From positions 1 through 64,000 of the forward strand of contig CAJONE010000002.1 of NCBI GenBank assembly GCA_905235855.1: DNA of 64,000 nt, written 5' to 3'. Within the stretch, counting starts at the first letter, position 1. Each line of letters opens with the position of its first letter. Origin of the DNA: an uncultured Bacteroidales bacterium. Lineage in GTDB: Bacteria > Bacteroidota > Bacteroidia > Bacteroidales > P3. The notes beneath the pieces were generated by a model, which searched no databases, was not told the DNA's origin, and worked only from the letters and a program-made list of their open reading frames with translations. Shown here piece after piece: positions 8,681-17,464 of this stretch. Position numbers and translations under genes: made by a program.

Positions 8681-10840
8681 GTGAACTTCGAATTAAAATC
8701 AGATTTTGCACCCATGGGAGACCAGCCGGAGGCAATAAGCCAGCTGGTGGAGGGCATCAATGCGGGACAACGGGCACAGGTGCTGCTGGGCGTGACGGGG
8801 TCGGGCAAAACGTTCACCGTTGCCAACGTGATAGCACGGCTTAACCGCCCGACACTGGTGATGAGCCACAACAAAACGCTAGCGGCACAACTGTATGGCG
8901 AATTCAAGCAGTTCTTCCCGAACAACGCAGTGGAGTATTTTGTGAGCTACTACGACTACTACCAGCCAGAAGCCTATATACCGGCCACAAACACATACAT
9001 AGAGAAAGACCTCGCCATCAACGATGAGCTGGATAAGTTGAGGCTACGAGCCTCGTCGGCTCTGCTGAGCGGACGACGCGACGTAATCGTGGTGTGCTCA
9101 GTCAGCTGCATCTACGGCATCGGCAACCCCGAAAGTTTCAAAGAAAGCACGATACAGGTCAAGGTGGGCGATCGGCTGGTACGCGACCACTTGCTGTCTC
9201 AACTGCTTGACGCGCAGTATGTACGCAACGAAATAGAGTTCACAAACGGGCGATTCAGGGTCAAGGGCGACACGGTTGACATTTTCCCATCGTTTGCCGA
9301 TTTCTGCTACCGCATATGCTTTTGGGACGACGAAATTGAAAGCATCGAAAGTTTCGACCCAGTGAGCGGGCAGACAATCGAGCGCCTAACGGAAGCCAGC
9401 ATCTATCCGGCAAGCAATTTCATCACATCGAAAGAAAGCATGGGGGACGTATTGCACCAGATACAACTCGACATGTTCGAGAGGCGCGACTGGTTCAAAG
9501 AGCAAGGGCGCAACCTCGAAGCCGCCCGACTGGAGGAGAGGGTGAACTATGACCTGGAGATGATTGCGGAACTGGGCTACTGTAGCGGCATCGAGAACTA
9601 CTCGCGCTATTTCGACGGGCGACGAGAAGGCACACGGCCATTCTGCCTGCTCGACTATTTCCCCGACGACTTCCTACTGGTGGTCGACGAAAGCCATGTT
9701 ACGATACCTCAGATACGCGCCATGTACGGGGGCGACCGAAGCCGAAAGACAGCACTGGTCGAATACGGTTTCCGGCTGCCATCGGCACTTGACAACCGCC
9801 CGCTAACCTACGACGAGTTCTACGGAATGACCAACCAGACCATTTACATCAGCGCAACCCCCGCCGAGTATGAGCTGGCTGAGGCCGAGGGGATAGTGGT
9901 GGAGCAGGTGATACGACCAACAGGATTGCTAGACCCCGTGGTCGAAGTGCGTCCGGCCATAAACCAAGTGGACGACCTGCTGGACGAAATCGAAAAAACC
10001 GTTGACAAGAAAGAGCGCGTGCTGGTAACAACCTTGACCAAGCGCATGGCCGAGGAGCTTTCATCGTACCTGATAAACCTCGGCATCAGAACCAAATACA
10101 TTCACTCGGACGTGGACACACTGGAACGCGTCGAAATAATGCGCGACCTGCGGATGGGCGTTTTCGATGTTTTGGTAGGAGTAAACCTGCTGAGGGAGGG
10201 TCTCGACTTACCCGAAGTGTCGCTGGTGGCCATTTTGGATGCCGACAAGGAGGGATTTCTGCGCAGCGACCGAGCTTTGATACAGACAATCGGACGCGCC
10301 GCGCGCAACGTGCACAGCAAGGCCATCCTTTACGGCGACAAGATTACGGGCAGTATGCAACGTGCAATCGACGAAACCAACCGCCACCGCGAAAAACAGA
10401 TACGATACAATCTGGAACACCACATAGTGCCACGCCAGATTGTGAAAAGCACAGAGGCCATTATGGGAAGCACCTCAGTGATAGAGCGAGCCGCCGAAGA
10501 ACGCAATGAATTCAAGGCACCCGAACCGCCCAACGTGCCCAACATTGCAGCCTCGCCCTATGCGCTGAACACGCCGGCCACAGCACCGTCGAAAGTGGCC
10601 GAAAACGGCCACAACTACGGCGGCGGCCAACGTGGGACAGACAACTTGCATAAAGCGGCAGGAAATCCGTCAACTCCGCATATCGACTGCCGCAGCAAAG
10701 ATCAACTGCGCAAAGACATACGCGAGGCACAACGCAAGATGCAAATTGCCGCCAAAGAGATGGATTTTATGGCCGCCGCGCAATACCGCGATATGATAAA
10801 GGCAATGCAAACTGCACTGGAAGACGCACGCGGCGACTGA
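8681..10840 (+). CDS. uvrB: UvrABC system protein B
   Basis: The damage-verifying helicase subunit of nucleotide excision repair, 719 residues from the GTG at 8681 ([18 protein letters not shown]), preceded by AAAGGA. An upstream ATG at 8606 would place the promoter inside the gene. Walker A GVTGSGKT is at about 37-44, the beta-hairpin region [13 protein letters not shown] follows, [10 protein letters not shown] is the helicase II motif, and IGRAARN is motif VI. A UVR domain ends the protein ([20 protein letters not shown]). Between helicase and UVR domain lies a proline- and alanine-rich linker of about 65 residues that looks longer and less ordered than usual. Confidence 0.95.
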   Translation: MNFELKSDFAPMGDQPEAISQLVEGINAGQRAQVLLGVTGSGKTFTVANVIARLNRPTLVMSHNKTLAAQLYGEFKQFFPNNAVEYFVSYYDYYQPEAYIPATNTYIEKDLAINDELDKLRLRASSALLSGRRDVIVVCSVSCIYGIGNPESFKESTIQVKVGDRLVRDHLLSQLLDAQYVRNEIEFTNGRFRVKGDTVDIFPSFADFCYRICFWDDEIESIESFDPVSGQTIERLTEASIYPASNFITSKESMGDVLHQIQLDMFERRDWFKEQGRNLEAARLEERVNYDLEMIAELGYCSGIENYSRYFDGRREGTRPFCLLDYFPDDFLLVVDESHVTIPQIRAMYGGDRSRKTALVEYGFRLPSALDNRPLTYDEFYGMTNQTIYISATPAEYELAEAEGIVVEQVIRPTGLLDPVVEVRPAINQVDDLLDEIEKTVDKKERVLVTTLTKRMAEELSSYLINLGIRTKYIHSDVDTLERVEIMRDLRMGVFDVLVGVNLLREGLDLPEVSLVAILDADKEGFLRSDRALIQTIGRAARNVHSKAILYGDKITGSMQRAIDETNRHREKQIRYNLEHHIVPRQIVKSTEAIMGSTSVIERAAEERNEFKAPEPPNVPNIAASPYALNTPATAPSKVAENGHNYGGGQRGTDNLHKAAGNPSTPHIDCRSKDQLRKDIREAQRKMQIAAKEMDFMAAAQYRDMIKAMQTALEDARGD

Positions 10841-10947
10841 CCCCGACATATATAACGACAAAAAAAAGTCCGCGACCGGACGTGAACACGCATAAAACAA
10901 ACATAACGAACAATATCTTTCAGGCAGAGCACATCGCGCAACAACAA

Positions 10948-12478
10948 ATGGACAATCAGACCGATAGCAACAAGTCCCAAACCACGAACACGACACCGTC
11001 GTACATAGCAATCGACCTCAAGTCGTTCTATGCCTCGGTGGAGTGTGTGGAGCGCGGACTTGACCCGTTGTGCACGAACCTGGTTGTAGCCGATCGGAGC
11101 AGGACAGATAAGACCATCTGTCTGGCGGTGTCGCCGTCGCTCAAGACGCGCCCGCCTGTTCGAAGTAGTGCAACGAATAGGCGAAGTGAACAGGGAGCGA
11201 TGGACAGCCGCGGGCCGACGCTATACAGGAAAGTCGTACAACGATGGCGACCTGAAAGCACACCCCGACTGGCAAGTGGACTATCTGGTTGCGCCTCCAC
11301 GCATGGGGCACTACATAACGGTAAGCGCACAGGTCTACAAAACCTACCTGAAATACATCGCACCCGAAGACATACACGTTTACAGCATCGACGAGGTGTT
11401 TATCGATGCCACCAACTACCTCAACACCTACAAGACAACCGCACACGACTTGGCCATAACCATGATACGCGACGTGCTTTCGACAACGGGCATCACGGCG
11501 ACAGCCGGCATCGGAACGAACATGTATCTCTGCAAGGTAGCGATGGACATTGTGGCCAAACACATGCCCGCCGACAAGGACGGTGTACGCATAGCCGAAC
11601 TCAACGAGAAGAGCTATCGCCAGCAACTGTGGAACCACCGGCCGCTGACCGACTTCTGGCGCGTCGGACACGGCATTGCAGAACGACTGTCGCCACACGG
11701 TATCGACACTATGGGCAAGATTGCCCGCACATCAGTCGAAAACGAGGATTTGCTATACGGACTGTTTGGCGTGAACGCCGAATTGCTCATCGACCATGCA
11801 TGGGGGTGGGAGCCCTGCACCATCGACATGGTGAAAGCCTACCGTCCGTCAAGCAATTCGCTGAGCAGCGGACAAGTGCTGCAGGAGCCATACAGCAGCA
11901 CAAAAGCACGGGTGGTGGTACACGAGATGGCCGATGCCATAGCACTCGACTTAGTAGCCCGACGCCTGGTGACCGACCAACTGACGCTTACAATAGGCTA
12001 CGATGTCGAAAGCCTGCGAAACCCTTCGGTGCGAAGCCAGTATATCGGACCGGTTGTGCGGGACCATTACGGACGTGAAGTGCCGAAACACTCACACGGC
12101 ACCGCAAACCTCGAAGCACCATCGTCATCGGAGCAGGAAATCGTAAGTGCAGTTCTCGACCTGTACGACCGAATCGTAAATCGCAACCTGCTCATACGAA
12201 GAATAACAATCGCCACGAACCATGTGGTGAACGAGCAAGCGGCAAACAGGCATCATAAAAATCAGGCTCGCCAACTGGATCTGTTTGAAGACCACGAGAC
12301 TTCCGAATCCGAGCGAGCCGCCAAACGTAAGGCATTGGACAAGGAACGACGGCTGCAGGAAGCCAAACTCGCCATAAAAAAACGCTTCGGCAAAAACGCC
12401 ATACTAAAAGGGCTGAACTTCGAGGATGGGGCCACTGCCAAAGAGCGCAACGCCCAAATTGGCGGCCACAAAGAATAG
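10948..12478 (+). pseudogene. Y-family DNA polymerase (ImpB/MucB/SamB type), frameshifted
   Basis: Two reading frames together encode one Y-family translesion polymerase. The first (from about 10948) has the catalytic motif IAIDLKSFYASVE and ends in recognisable sequence at AVSPSLK near 11148. The second frame resumes at about 11156 with RLFEVVQRIGEVNRERW and contains the SIDE active-site motif (YSIDEVFID), the little finger and the C-terminal AILKGLNFEDGATAKERN signature, stopping at 12478. Family members normally have a K-x-(Y/F)-G-x-P-G-R-A-R stretch at the junction; loss of about 17 bp would explain both the missing residues and the frame change. Either the gene is broken or the base sequence is wrong here. 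A small YolD-like gene follows, as for intact homologues. Confidence 0.8.
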
Positions 12479-12523
12479 TGATTAATGCTTTGTGATTGAT
12501 GATTAGCAAATAGCGAATAGAAA
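12478..12523. repeat. Intergenic GTGATTAR-type repeat
   Basis: The 46-bp gap contains GTGATTAATG, GTGATTGATGATTAG and AGCGAATAG, related to the repeats near 5953, 14036 and 14629. It separates the polymerase remnant from its small partner gene. Confidence 0.5.
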
Positions 12524-12745
12524 ATGGAAGACACATACGACGACATAATCAACATACCACACCACGTCTCCCCTACCCGACCAAGAATGGCCATGATAGA
12601 GCGTGCAGCCCAGTTCGCGCCATTCGCAGCGCTGACCGGATACGACAAGGCCATAGACGAGACGGCACGACGAAACGAAGAATCGTACGAAGCCAGCCCA
12701 ACAGACGAGGACGAGTGGCAGCCAGACTATGACGAAAACCGCTAA
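12524..12745 (+). CDS. Small YolD-like protein next to the Y-family polymerase
   Basis: A 73-residue cytosolic protein. The core YDDIINIPHHVSPTRPRM followed by RAAQFAPFAALTGYDKAIDETAR is characteristic of small proteins encoded directly beside UmuC/ImpB-type polymerases, where they are thought to act in an UmuD- or YolD-like accessory role. The C-terminus is acidic (TDEDEWQPDYDEN). It lies 45 bp downstream of the polymerase. If the polymerase is truly inactive this gene may be a remnant. Its stop overlaps the end of the convergent dehydrogenase gene by 3 bp. Confidence 0.8.
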   Translation: MEDTYDDIINIPHHVSPTRPRMAMIERAAQFAPFAALTGYDKAIDETARRNEESYEASPTDEDEWQPDYDENR

Positions 12746-14028
12746 AGCCTTCCGTCTACCACATCACGCGGCAGAATACCCTTCACGTCATAGATCACCC
12801 CGCCAGGCTTCGCCAGCGAGCGCACATCCATTTCGAGAAACTCATTGTGGGCAACGGCCAATATCACGGCATCGAAAGAATTGGGGCTTTGAGTGAAGGT
12901 ATTCCGAATCTCGACCCCGTATTCACACATTACCATATCAGGATTTGCCCAAGGATCATAGATAGTGATATTAGAGGTATACTCCAACAGAGTGTGGTAA
13001 ATGTCGACCACCTTAGTGTTTCGGATGTCAGGGCAGTTTTCCTTAAACGTCACACCGAGAATGAGAATGTCGGCATCTTTGACAATCACGCCTTTCTTGT
13101 TCATCAGTTTAACCGTCTGGTTAGCCACATAAGCTCCCATGCCGTCGTTAAGTCGACGTGCGTTGCTCATCACGCGAGGCAGGACACCATACACCTGGGC
13201 TTTCTGTATAAGATAGTAGGGATCGACCGAAATGCAATGGCCGCCAACCAGACCAGGACTTAGCTTTATGAAGTTCCACTTCGACGATGCGGCTTCAATC
13301 ACGTCGTGAGTGTCGATACCCATAGCGTTGAATATCTTGGCCAGTTCGTTCATGAAAGCGATGTTTACGTCGCGCTGCGAGTTCTCGATAATTTTCGAAG
13401 CTTCGGCCACCTTGATAGACGGAGCCTTGTGAGTGCCGTTGACGAGTACCGAGTTGTAGACCCTATCGACCAAGTCGGCTATTTCGGGAGTGCTGCCGGA
13501 TGTCACTTTCTTTATTTTTTCGACGGTGTGTGTTTTGTCGCCCGGATTAATGCGTTCGGGGCTATAGCCGGCAAAAAAATCAACATTAAATTTCAGACCG
13601 CTTACGCGCTCAACGACAGGGAGACACTCCTCCTCGGTGACACCAGGATAGACCGTGGATTCATACACAACCACATCGCCTTTCGATATGACACGGCCCA
13701 CCGTTTCACTGGCAGCCCAAAGGGGGGTGAGGTCCGGTCGGTTGTTTTCATCCACCGGCGTGGGGACTGCCACGACATAAAAATTGCATTGCCGGATGTC
13801 GTCCAGGTTGGTGGTGCACGAGAAACCATGCTTCGAGATAGCCTCGCGCAGCATGTCGTCGGGCACCTCGAGCGTGGCGTCGTGACCGCTCATGATAGAG
13901 TTCACGCGATTGGCATTCATGTCATAGCCAACCGTGTGGTATTTGGTTGAAAAAAGACGTGCCAACGGCAGCCCGACATAACCGAGACCTATAACGGCTA
14001 TTGATATTTCCGATTGTAACATATACAT
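12742..14028 (-). CDS. Nucleotide-sugar dehydrogenase (UDP-HexNAc 6-dehydrogenase, WbpO/TviB type)
   Basis: A cytosolic NAD-dependent enzyme of 428 residues that oxidises C6 of a UDP-sugar to a uronic acid for surface polysaccharide synthesis. The Rossmann motif IAVIGLGYVGLPLA is at about 10-23, and the catalytic cysteine lies in GGHCISVDPYYL (Cys about 265). YESTVYPGVTEEECLP and FFAGYSPERINPGD fit the WbpO/TviB/VipA branch better than UDP-glucose dehydrogenase, but the substrate is inferred. It lies 22 bp downstream of the UpxY-like gene on the same strand. No glycosyltransferase follows, so it stands alone as a capsule-type gene. Confidence 0.88.
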   Translation of the reverse strand: MYMLQSEISIAVIGLGYVGLPLARLFSTKYHTVGYDMNANRVNSIMSGHDATLEVPDDMLREAISKHGFSCTTNLDDIRQCNFYVVAVPTPVDENNRPDLTPLWAASETVGRVISKGDVVVYESTVYPGVTEEECLPVVERVSGLKFNVDFFAGYSPERINPGDKTHTVEKIKKVTSGSTPEIADLVDRVYNSVLVNGTHKAPSIKVAEASKIIENSQRDVNIAFMNELAKIFNAMGIDTHDVIEAASSKWNFIKLSPGLVGGHCISVDPYYLIQKAQVYGVLPRVMSNARRLNDGMGAYVANQTVKLMNKKGVIVKDADILILGVTFKENCPDIRNTKVVDIYHTLLEYTSNITIYDPWANPDMVMCEYGVEIRNTFTQSPNSFDAVILAVAHNEFLEMDVRSLAKPGGVIYDVKGILPRDVVDGRL

Positions 14029-14035
14029 ATAAGAA

Positions 14036-14061
14036 ATTAGTGAATAGTGATTAGCGAATGG
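14036..14061. repeat. Intergenic GTGATTAG-type repeat
   Basis: TTAGTGAATAGTGATTAGCGAAT lies in the gap between upxY and the dehydrogenase and runs into the upxY stop codon. It belongs to the same dispersed motif as the gaps at 5953, 12478 and 14629. Confidence 0.45.
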
Positions 14062-14599
14062 TGATTTTTCTGACTTTCGGTTGGTTTTGCGGTTTGGCTG
14101 GACGCAGGAGAAGTCGGTCGACAGTTGTTACGATAGTCGCACCGATCGCGTCGATACGCACAGCAAAATTGCCGTCTTTGCAGCCGGACAAGAGGATGCC
14201 CGACATACCTGCAAAATGCCCTTCGACGATGTCGACCTTTTTTCCTTTCGTCAACGAGGCCGTCTCATGTACAAAAAGCTCCTGCTTGGAGGCGACAAGG
14301 CGCTCAATAGCGTCAATCTGAGCCTGCGGCACGGTCACTATTTCGCCTCCAAACGACACAATGAAACAGACCCCTGGTGTGGACCGTATCGGAATGACAT
14401 CAGTATTTTTTATCTTGACGAAAACGTATGACCTGAATAGCGGCTCCACGACCATCTTGTATCGGTCGCTCCACCGATGGCAGCGCTCGACCTGAGGCAA
14501 ATAGCATTCAAAGTCCTGCCCCGCTAACAACTGTGCCACGCGCTTTTCGGCGCGCGAACGCGTGTATATCGCAACCCATTGCGGTGTTTGTGTGAGCAT
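14051..14599 (-). CDS. upxY: NusG-like antiterminator, UpxY type
   Basis: A 182-residue NusG paralogue. The N-terminal NGN domain is recognisable (QWVAIYTRSRAEKRVAQLL at about 7-25 and LFRSYVFVKI at about 54-63), and a KOW-like motif is near KKVDIVEGHFAGMSGIL. In Bacteroides, UpxY proteins are encoded first in capsule operons and prevent premature termination within their own long transcript. The ATG at 14599 is preferred over a TTG one codon earlier. Here only one downstream gene, the UDP-sugar dehydrogenase, remains in the operon. No inverted repeats of an invertible promoter were seen upstream. A -7 element TATCTTTGC lies 79 bp upstream. Confidence 0.85.
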   Translation of the reverse strand: MLTQTPQWVAIYTRSRAEKRVAQLLAGQDFECYLPQVERCHRWSDRYKMVVEPLFRSYVFVKIKNTDVIPIRSTPGVCFIVSFGGEIVTVPQAQIDAIERLVASKQELFVHETASLTKGKKVDIVEGHFAGMSGILLSGCKDGNFAVRIDAIGATIVTTVDRLLLRPAKPQNQPKVRKITIR

Positions 14600-14628
14600 C
14601 AATTGTCAATCGTTAATGGCGACCCGTG

Positions 14629-14642
14629 ATTAGTGATTAGAT
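14629..14642. repeat. Intergenic GTGATTAGTGATTAG copy
   Basis: Two adjacent GTGATTA units upstream of upxY, the clearest tandem copy of the dispersed motif found from 5.9 to 15.2 kb. Confidence 0.45.
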
Positions 14643-14677
14643 TGTGTGTCCTGTCTTTTCACTATTCACTTTGAATT

Positions 14678-14686
14678 GCAAAGATA
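14678..14686 (-). promoter_or_regulatory. -7 promoter element for upxY
   Basis: TATCTTTGC on the minus strand, 79 bp upstream of the upxY ATG. No good -33 box. It is back-to-back with the promoter of the divergent lipoprotein gene. Confidence 0.6.
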
Positions 14687-14729
14687 CGTCATTTTAAAGA
14701 AACGGCAGGCCTGTGTCAGGAATTTGTAG

Positions 14730-14738
14730 TACTTTTGC
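14730..14738 (+). promoter_or_regulatory. -7 promoter element for the DUF4878-like lipoprotein
   Basis: TACTTTTGC on the plus strand ends 19 bp before the ATG at 14758, which supports that ATG over the earlier in-frame start. Confidence 0.6.
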
Positions 14739-14757
14739 AGTCAAAACAGAGGCCACG

Positions 14758-15159
14758 ATGACTAAAACTGCAATACAGCCAACCTTATTTTTCAAATTCA
14801 TTCTCATTGCTTTAATATTGTTTCTCTCAGGCTGCAAAAGCGACAGTGCGCAAAGCAACCGCAACACCCCGTCGGCAACCGTTGCAAGCTTCAATTCGGC
14901 CATTCTTGCGAGAGACTACAAGCGAGCTCTGACGCTTACCGACACCGATGAGGAGGAATATCCGCTTTACGAGACATGGATGAAACTGATGTTCGACGAA
15001 ATGACCGGCGCGACACTTGACGTGCTGACGGAAGAGATTGCACCCGACAGCAGCAGCGCGCTGGTCAAAGTCAAACTCACCAATGGCAAAACCCACGACA
15101 CACTCTACACGCAGACTGTCAAGGCAGGGGGGCTTTGGAGGATTCGTCTCAGTGAATGA
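14758..15159 (+). CDS. Small lipoprotein, DUF4878-like
   Basis: A 133-residue lipoprotein. A hydrophobic signal (about 10-24) ends in the lipobox LSGC with Cys at about 26. The mature part starts with a flexible serine- and asparagine-rich stretch, then a small alpha/beta domain (SATVASFNSAILARDYKRALTL onward) that resembles DUF4878/NTF2-like lipoproteins of Bacteroidota. Function unknown. The start is set by the -7 element at 14730-14738. It is monocistronic, divergent from upxY and convergent with queG. Confidence 0.7.
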   Translation: MTKTAIQPTLFFKFILIALILFLSGCKSDSAQSNRNTPSATVASFNSAILARDYKRALTLTDTDEEEYPLYETWMKLMFDEMTGATLDVLTEEIAPDSSSALVKVKLTNGKTHDTLYTQTVKAGGLWRIRLSE

Positions 15160-15175
15160 GTGATTGATGAACAGT
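15158..15175. repeat. Intergenic GTGATTGATGA copy
   Basis: GAGTGATTGATGAACAGT follows the lipoprotein stop; a related sequence in the other orientation is near 15200-15213. Same dispersed motif as at 5953 and 14629. Confidence 0.35.
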
Positions 15176-15203
15176 GAACAGACAATACACGTTTGTCGAA
15201 TCA

Positions 15204-16151
15204 CTAATCGCCAATATCCTCACATTTGTAAGGTTTTTGCAATTCGCTGCAAGCCTTCTGCAAGTTACGGCTCCACTGCGCAAATGAAATCCTGCTCAAC
15301 GGCGTGTTGCGCGTTGTCTCGCTGAATTGCATTTCATTTGCAGAAAAAAGGGCTTTCAACATGCTTATTTTCTCGTCGTTTACTTCGAAAACGGCATGAG
15401 TGGCTGCATTGTAAGGGCACACCTCCTGACAAATGTCGCAACCAAACACGTAACCCTCCATACGTTGCGCGGCTGGAATGGAGACAGCCCTATTCTCTAT
15501 CGTGTTATAGGCAGTGCAACGAGCCGCATTGAGCATGTAACGTCCATCGACAAGCCGCAAAGCCTGATTTGGACACATCTGCACACAGAGGCCACACTTG
15601 TCGCAGCCGTCAGCGACGGGTTTGTCGTAGCAATCCGCCTCAAATTCGGTCACCAACTCGCCAATATTGCAAAAACTGCCGTATTGACGGTTTATGAGCA
15701 AGGTGTTGTGGCCAATCCAACCCAGACCGGCAGCCGCAGCCCATCGTTTGTCGCTTACTGGTGCTGTATCAACAAAAGGGCGGGCCTTGAAGTCGGGATA
15801 CTCGCCCTTCAGCAATTCAATCAATTCGAAAAGCATACGCTTGATACGCAAATGATAGTCTTCGGCGTATGCGTAGCGTGCAAATTTGAGCGGTCCTTCT
15901 ACAGTATGTGAAGGCTTGTATGCCAGCAGCACCGAGATAACACTGCGCGCACCGGCGTAGAGCAGCTGTGGATTAGCACGCTTGTCGGCATTGCGACGCA
16001 TATACTGCATATCGGCATCGAAGCCATGGGAAAGCCACGCCTCGAACGATTCGCCAAAGTCGCGCAAAGGTGATGCCGGGGCGATACCACAAGCATGGAA
16101 ACCCACTTGGAAGGCATATTTTTTGATATGTTCGGAGCAAAGAACCGTCAT
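15204..16151 (-). CDS. queG: Epoxyqueuosine reductase
   Basis: Cobalamin- and Fe-S-dependent enzyme that reduces epoxyqueuosine to queuosine in tRNA, the last step of the pathway. About 315 residues from the ATG at 16151; a GTG 27 bp earlier is possible. Two [4Fe-4S] sites are clear: CDKCGLCVQMCP, and CDICQEVCP together with an upstream cysteine. The family motif ARPFVDTAPVSDKRWAAAAGLGWIGHNTLLIN contains the catalytic aspartate region. The C-terminal HEAT-like extension seen in some homologues is absent. It lies 38 bp downstream of the RNA methyltransferase gene, so both may be part of an RNA-modification operon. Confidence 0.93.
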   Translation of the reverse strand: MTVLCSEHIKKYAFQVGFHACGIAPASPLRDFGESFEAWLSHGFDADMQYMRRNADKRANPQLLYAGARSVISVLLAYKPSHTVEGPLKFARYAYAEDYHLRIKRMLFELIELLKGEYPDFKARPFVDTAPVSDKRWAAAAGLGWIGHNTLLINRQYGSFCNIGELVTEFEADCYDKPVADGCDKCGLCVQMCPNQALRLVDGRYMLNAARCTAYNTIENRAVSIPAAQRMEGYVFGCDICQEVCPYNAATHAVFEVNDEKISMLKALFSANEMQFSETTRNTPLSRISFAQWSRNLQKACSELQKPYKCEDIGD

Positions 16152-16189
16152 CAAGACCGAAAGCAGAGCATGCAGCACTGTGTAAGTGC

Positions 16190-17431
16190 CTATTGGTTCG
16201 GCACCTCGTCGCGCCGGCCACCGGACGAATTTTTCCGGCTTCCCTCATACAACTCGAACTTCATAAATCGGCAGTCGAGCGAGCCATTCAGCAGAGGAAT
16301 CTTGCGAGAAGGCTTTAGTCCGATGTGTTTCAACGCCTCAAAATCTGAAGAGATTAGCCACACCACACGCTCTTCTCCATAAAGTCGTTTGAAGGTATCG
16401 CCCAGTTTCTCATACATCGCGTTGAGATCCTCGATTTTGATACGCTCCCCGTATGGCGGATTGGTGATAATCATGCAACGGCCCTCGGGCGGTTTCTGGT
16501 TCTCGAAAGAGCCGTGAAACAGCATAACATCCTTGTGCAATTTGGCGAACTGTAGATTTTTTTCGGCCTGCTCAAGCACACCATAGTCAATGTCGTTGCC
16601 CCAAATTTCGAAGTCGAAATCGCCTTCACCTATTTTACGGTTTTCGGAGTCGAGCACAGACTTCCAGTCGCCGAGGTTGAAATCCTTCCACCGTTTGAAG
16701 CCAAACCTGCCGCCACGGTAGTATTGAGCCGGTATGTTGTTGGCCAGCATGGCCGCCTCGATAAGGATAGTACCGGAACCGCACATGGGATCAAAGAAAT
16801 GGCTGTCGCATTTCCATCCTGAAAGTTTTATCATACCAGCGGCGAGCACTTCGTTGATAGGCGCCATACCCACGGCCTGGCGGTAACCGCGTTTGTGCAG
16901 CGAGTCGCCACTCGAGTTCATGAGGAGCGTCACGTGCGTGTCGGCTATGTGAAGGTTGAATTTGTAGTCGGCGCTCTCGGTGTCGATACTCGGTCGCTGG
17001 CCAAACATTTTCCTGAAACGGTCGACAATGGCGTCTTTTGTCTTGAGAGCCGCATAATACGAGTGGGTGAACACGTCGCCACTGGTGGCGGAGTCTATCA
17101 TAAAGGTGCAGTCGACATCGAGGATTTTCTCCCAACGGATGTTATAAACCTGATCGTAGAGTTCCTGCTCATTGTGTGCCTCAAATTCAGCAAAGGGCTT
17201 CAATATGGCAAGTGCCGTGCGGCAACAGTAGTTCGTGCGGTACAGGGTAAGCATATCGCCCTGAAAAGCCACCGCACGGTTGAGTATCTCGATATCGGTG
17301 CCGCCGAGTTGGCGTATTTCGTCGGCAAGCACTTCCTCCAGCCCCATCATGGTTTTGCCTATCATCTTGAATTTTCCACCTTGGGCCACGGATGTGCCAT
17401 TGCTGTTGCTTTCTTCTTTTTTTAGTATCAT
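16190..17431 (-). CDS. THUMP-domain RNA methyltransferase (RlmL/YpsC type)
   Basis: A cytosolic SAM-dependent N2-guanine methyltransferase of 413 residues, probably acting on 23S rRNA. The N-terminal part (about 22-180) holds the ferredoxin-like and THUMP domains. The catalytic domain has the SAM-binding DPMCGSGTILIEAA and the active-site NPPYGER. Residues 1-20 (KKEESNSNGTSVAQGGK) look like a disordered tail before the conserved start at about GKFKMIGKTMMGLEEVLADE. E. coli RlmL methylates G2445; whether this shorter protein targets the same base is inference. It is upstream of queG. Confidence 0.88.
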   Translation of the reverse strand: MILKKEESNSNGTSVAQGGKFKMIGKTMMGLEEVLADEIRQLGGTDIEILNRAVAFQGDMLTLYRTNYCCRTALAILKPFAEFEAHNEQELYDQVYNIRWEKILDVDCTFMIDSATSGDVFTHSYYAALKTKDAIVDRFRKMFGQRPSIDTESADYKFNLHIADTHVTLLMNSSGDSLHKRGYRQAVGMAPINEVLAAGMIKLSGWKCDSHFFDPMCGSGTILIEAAMLANNIPAQYYRGGRFGFKRWKDFNLGDWKSVLDSENRKIGEGDFDFEIWGNDIDYGVLEQAEKNLQFAKLHKDVMLFHGSFENQKPPEGRCMIITNPPYGERIKIEDLNAMYEKLGDTFKRLYGEERVVWLISSDFEALKHIGLKPSRKIPLLNGSLDCRFMKFELYEGSRKNSSGGRRDEVPNQ

Positions 17432-17464
17432 ATTGTTTACTGTTTTTCAAATAATAAATGATTG

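Noticed and set aside
14600-14757. Possible invertible promoter ahead of upxY
   Set aside because: No inverted repeats typical of capsule promoter inversion were found.
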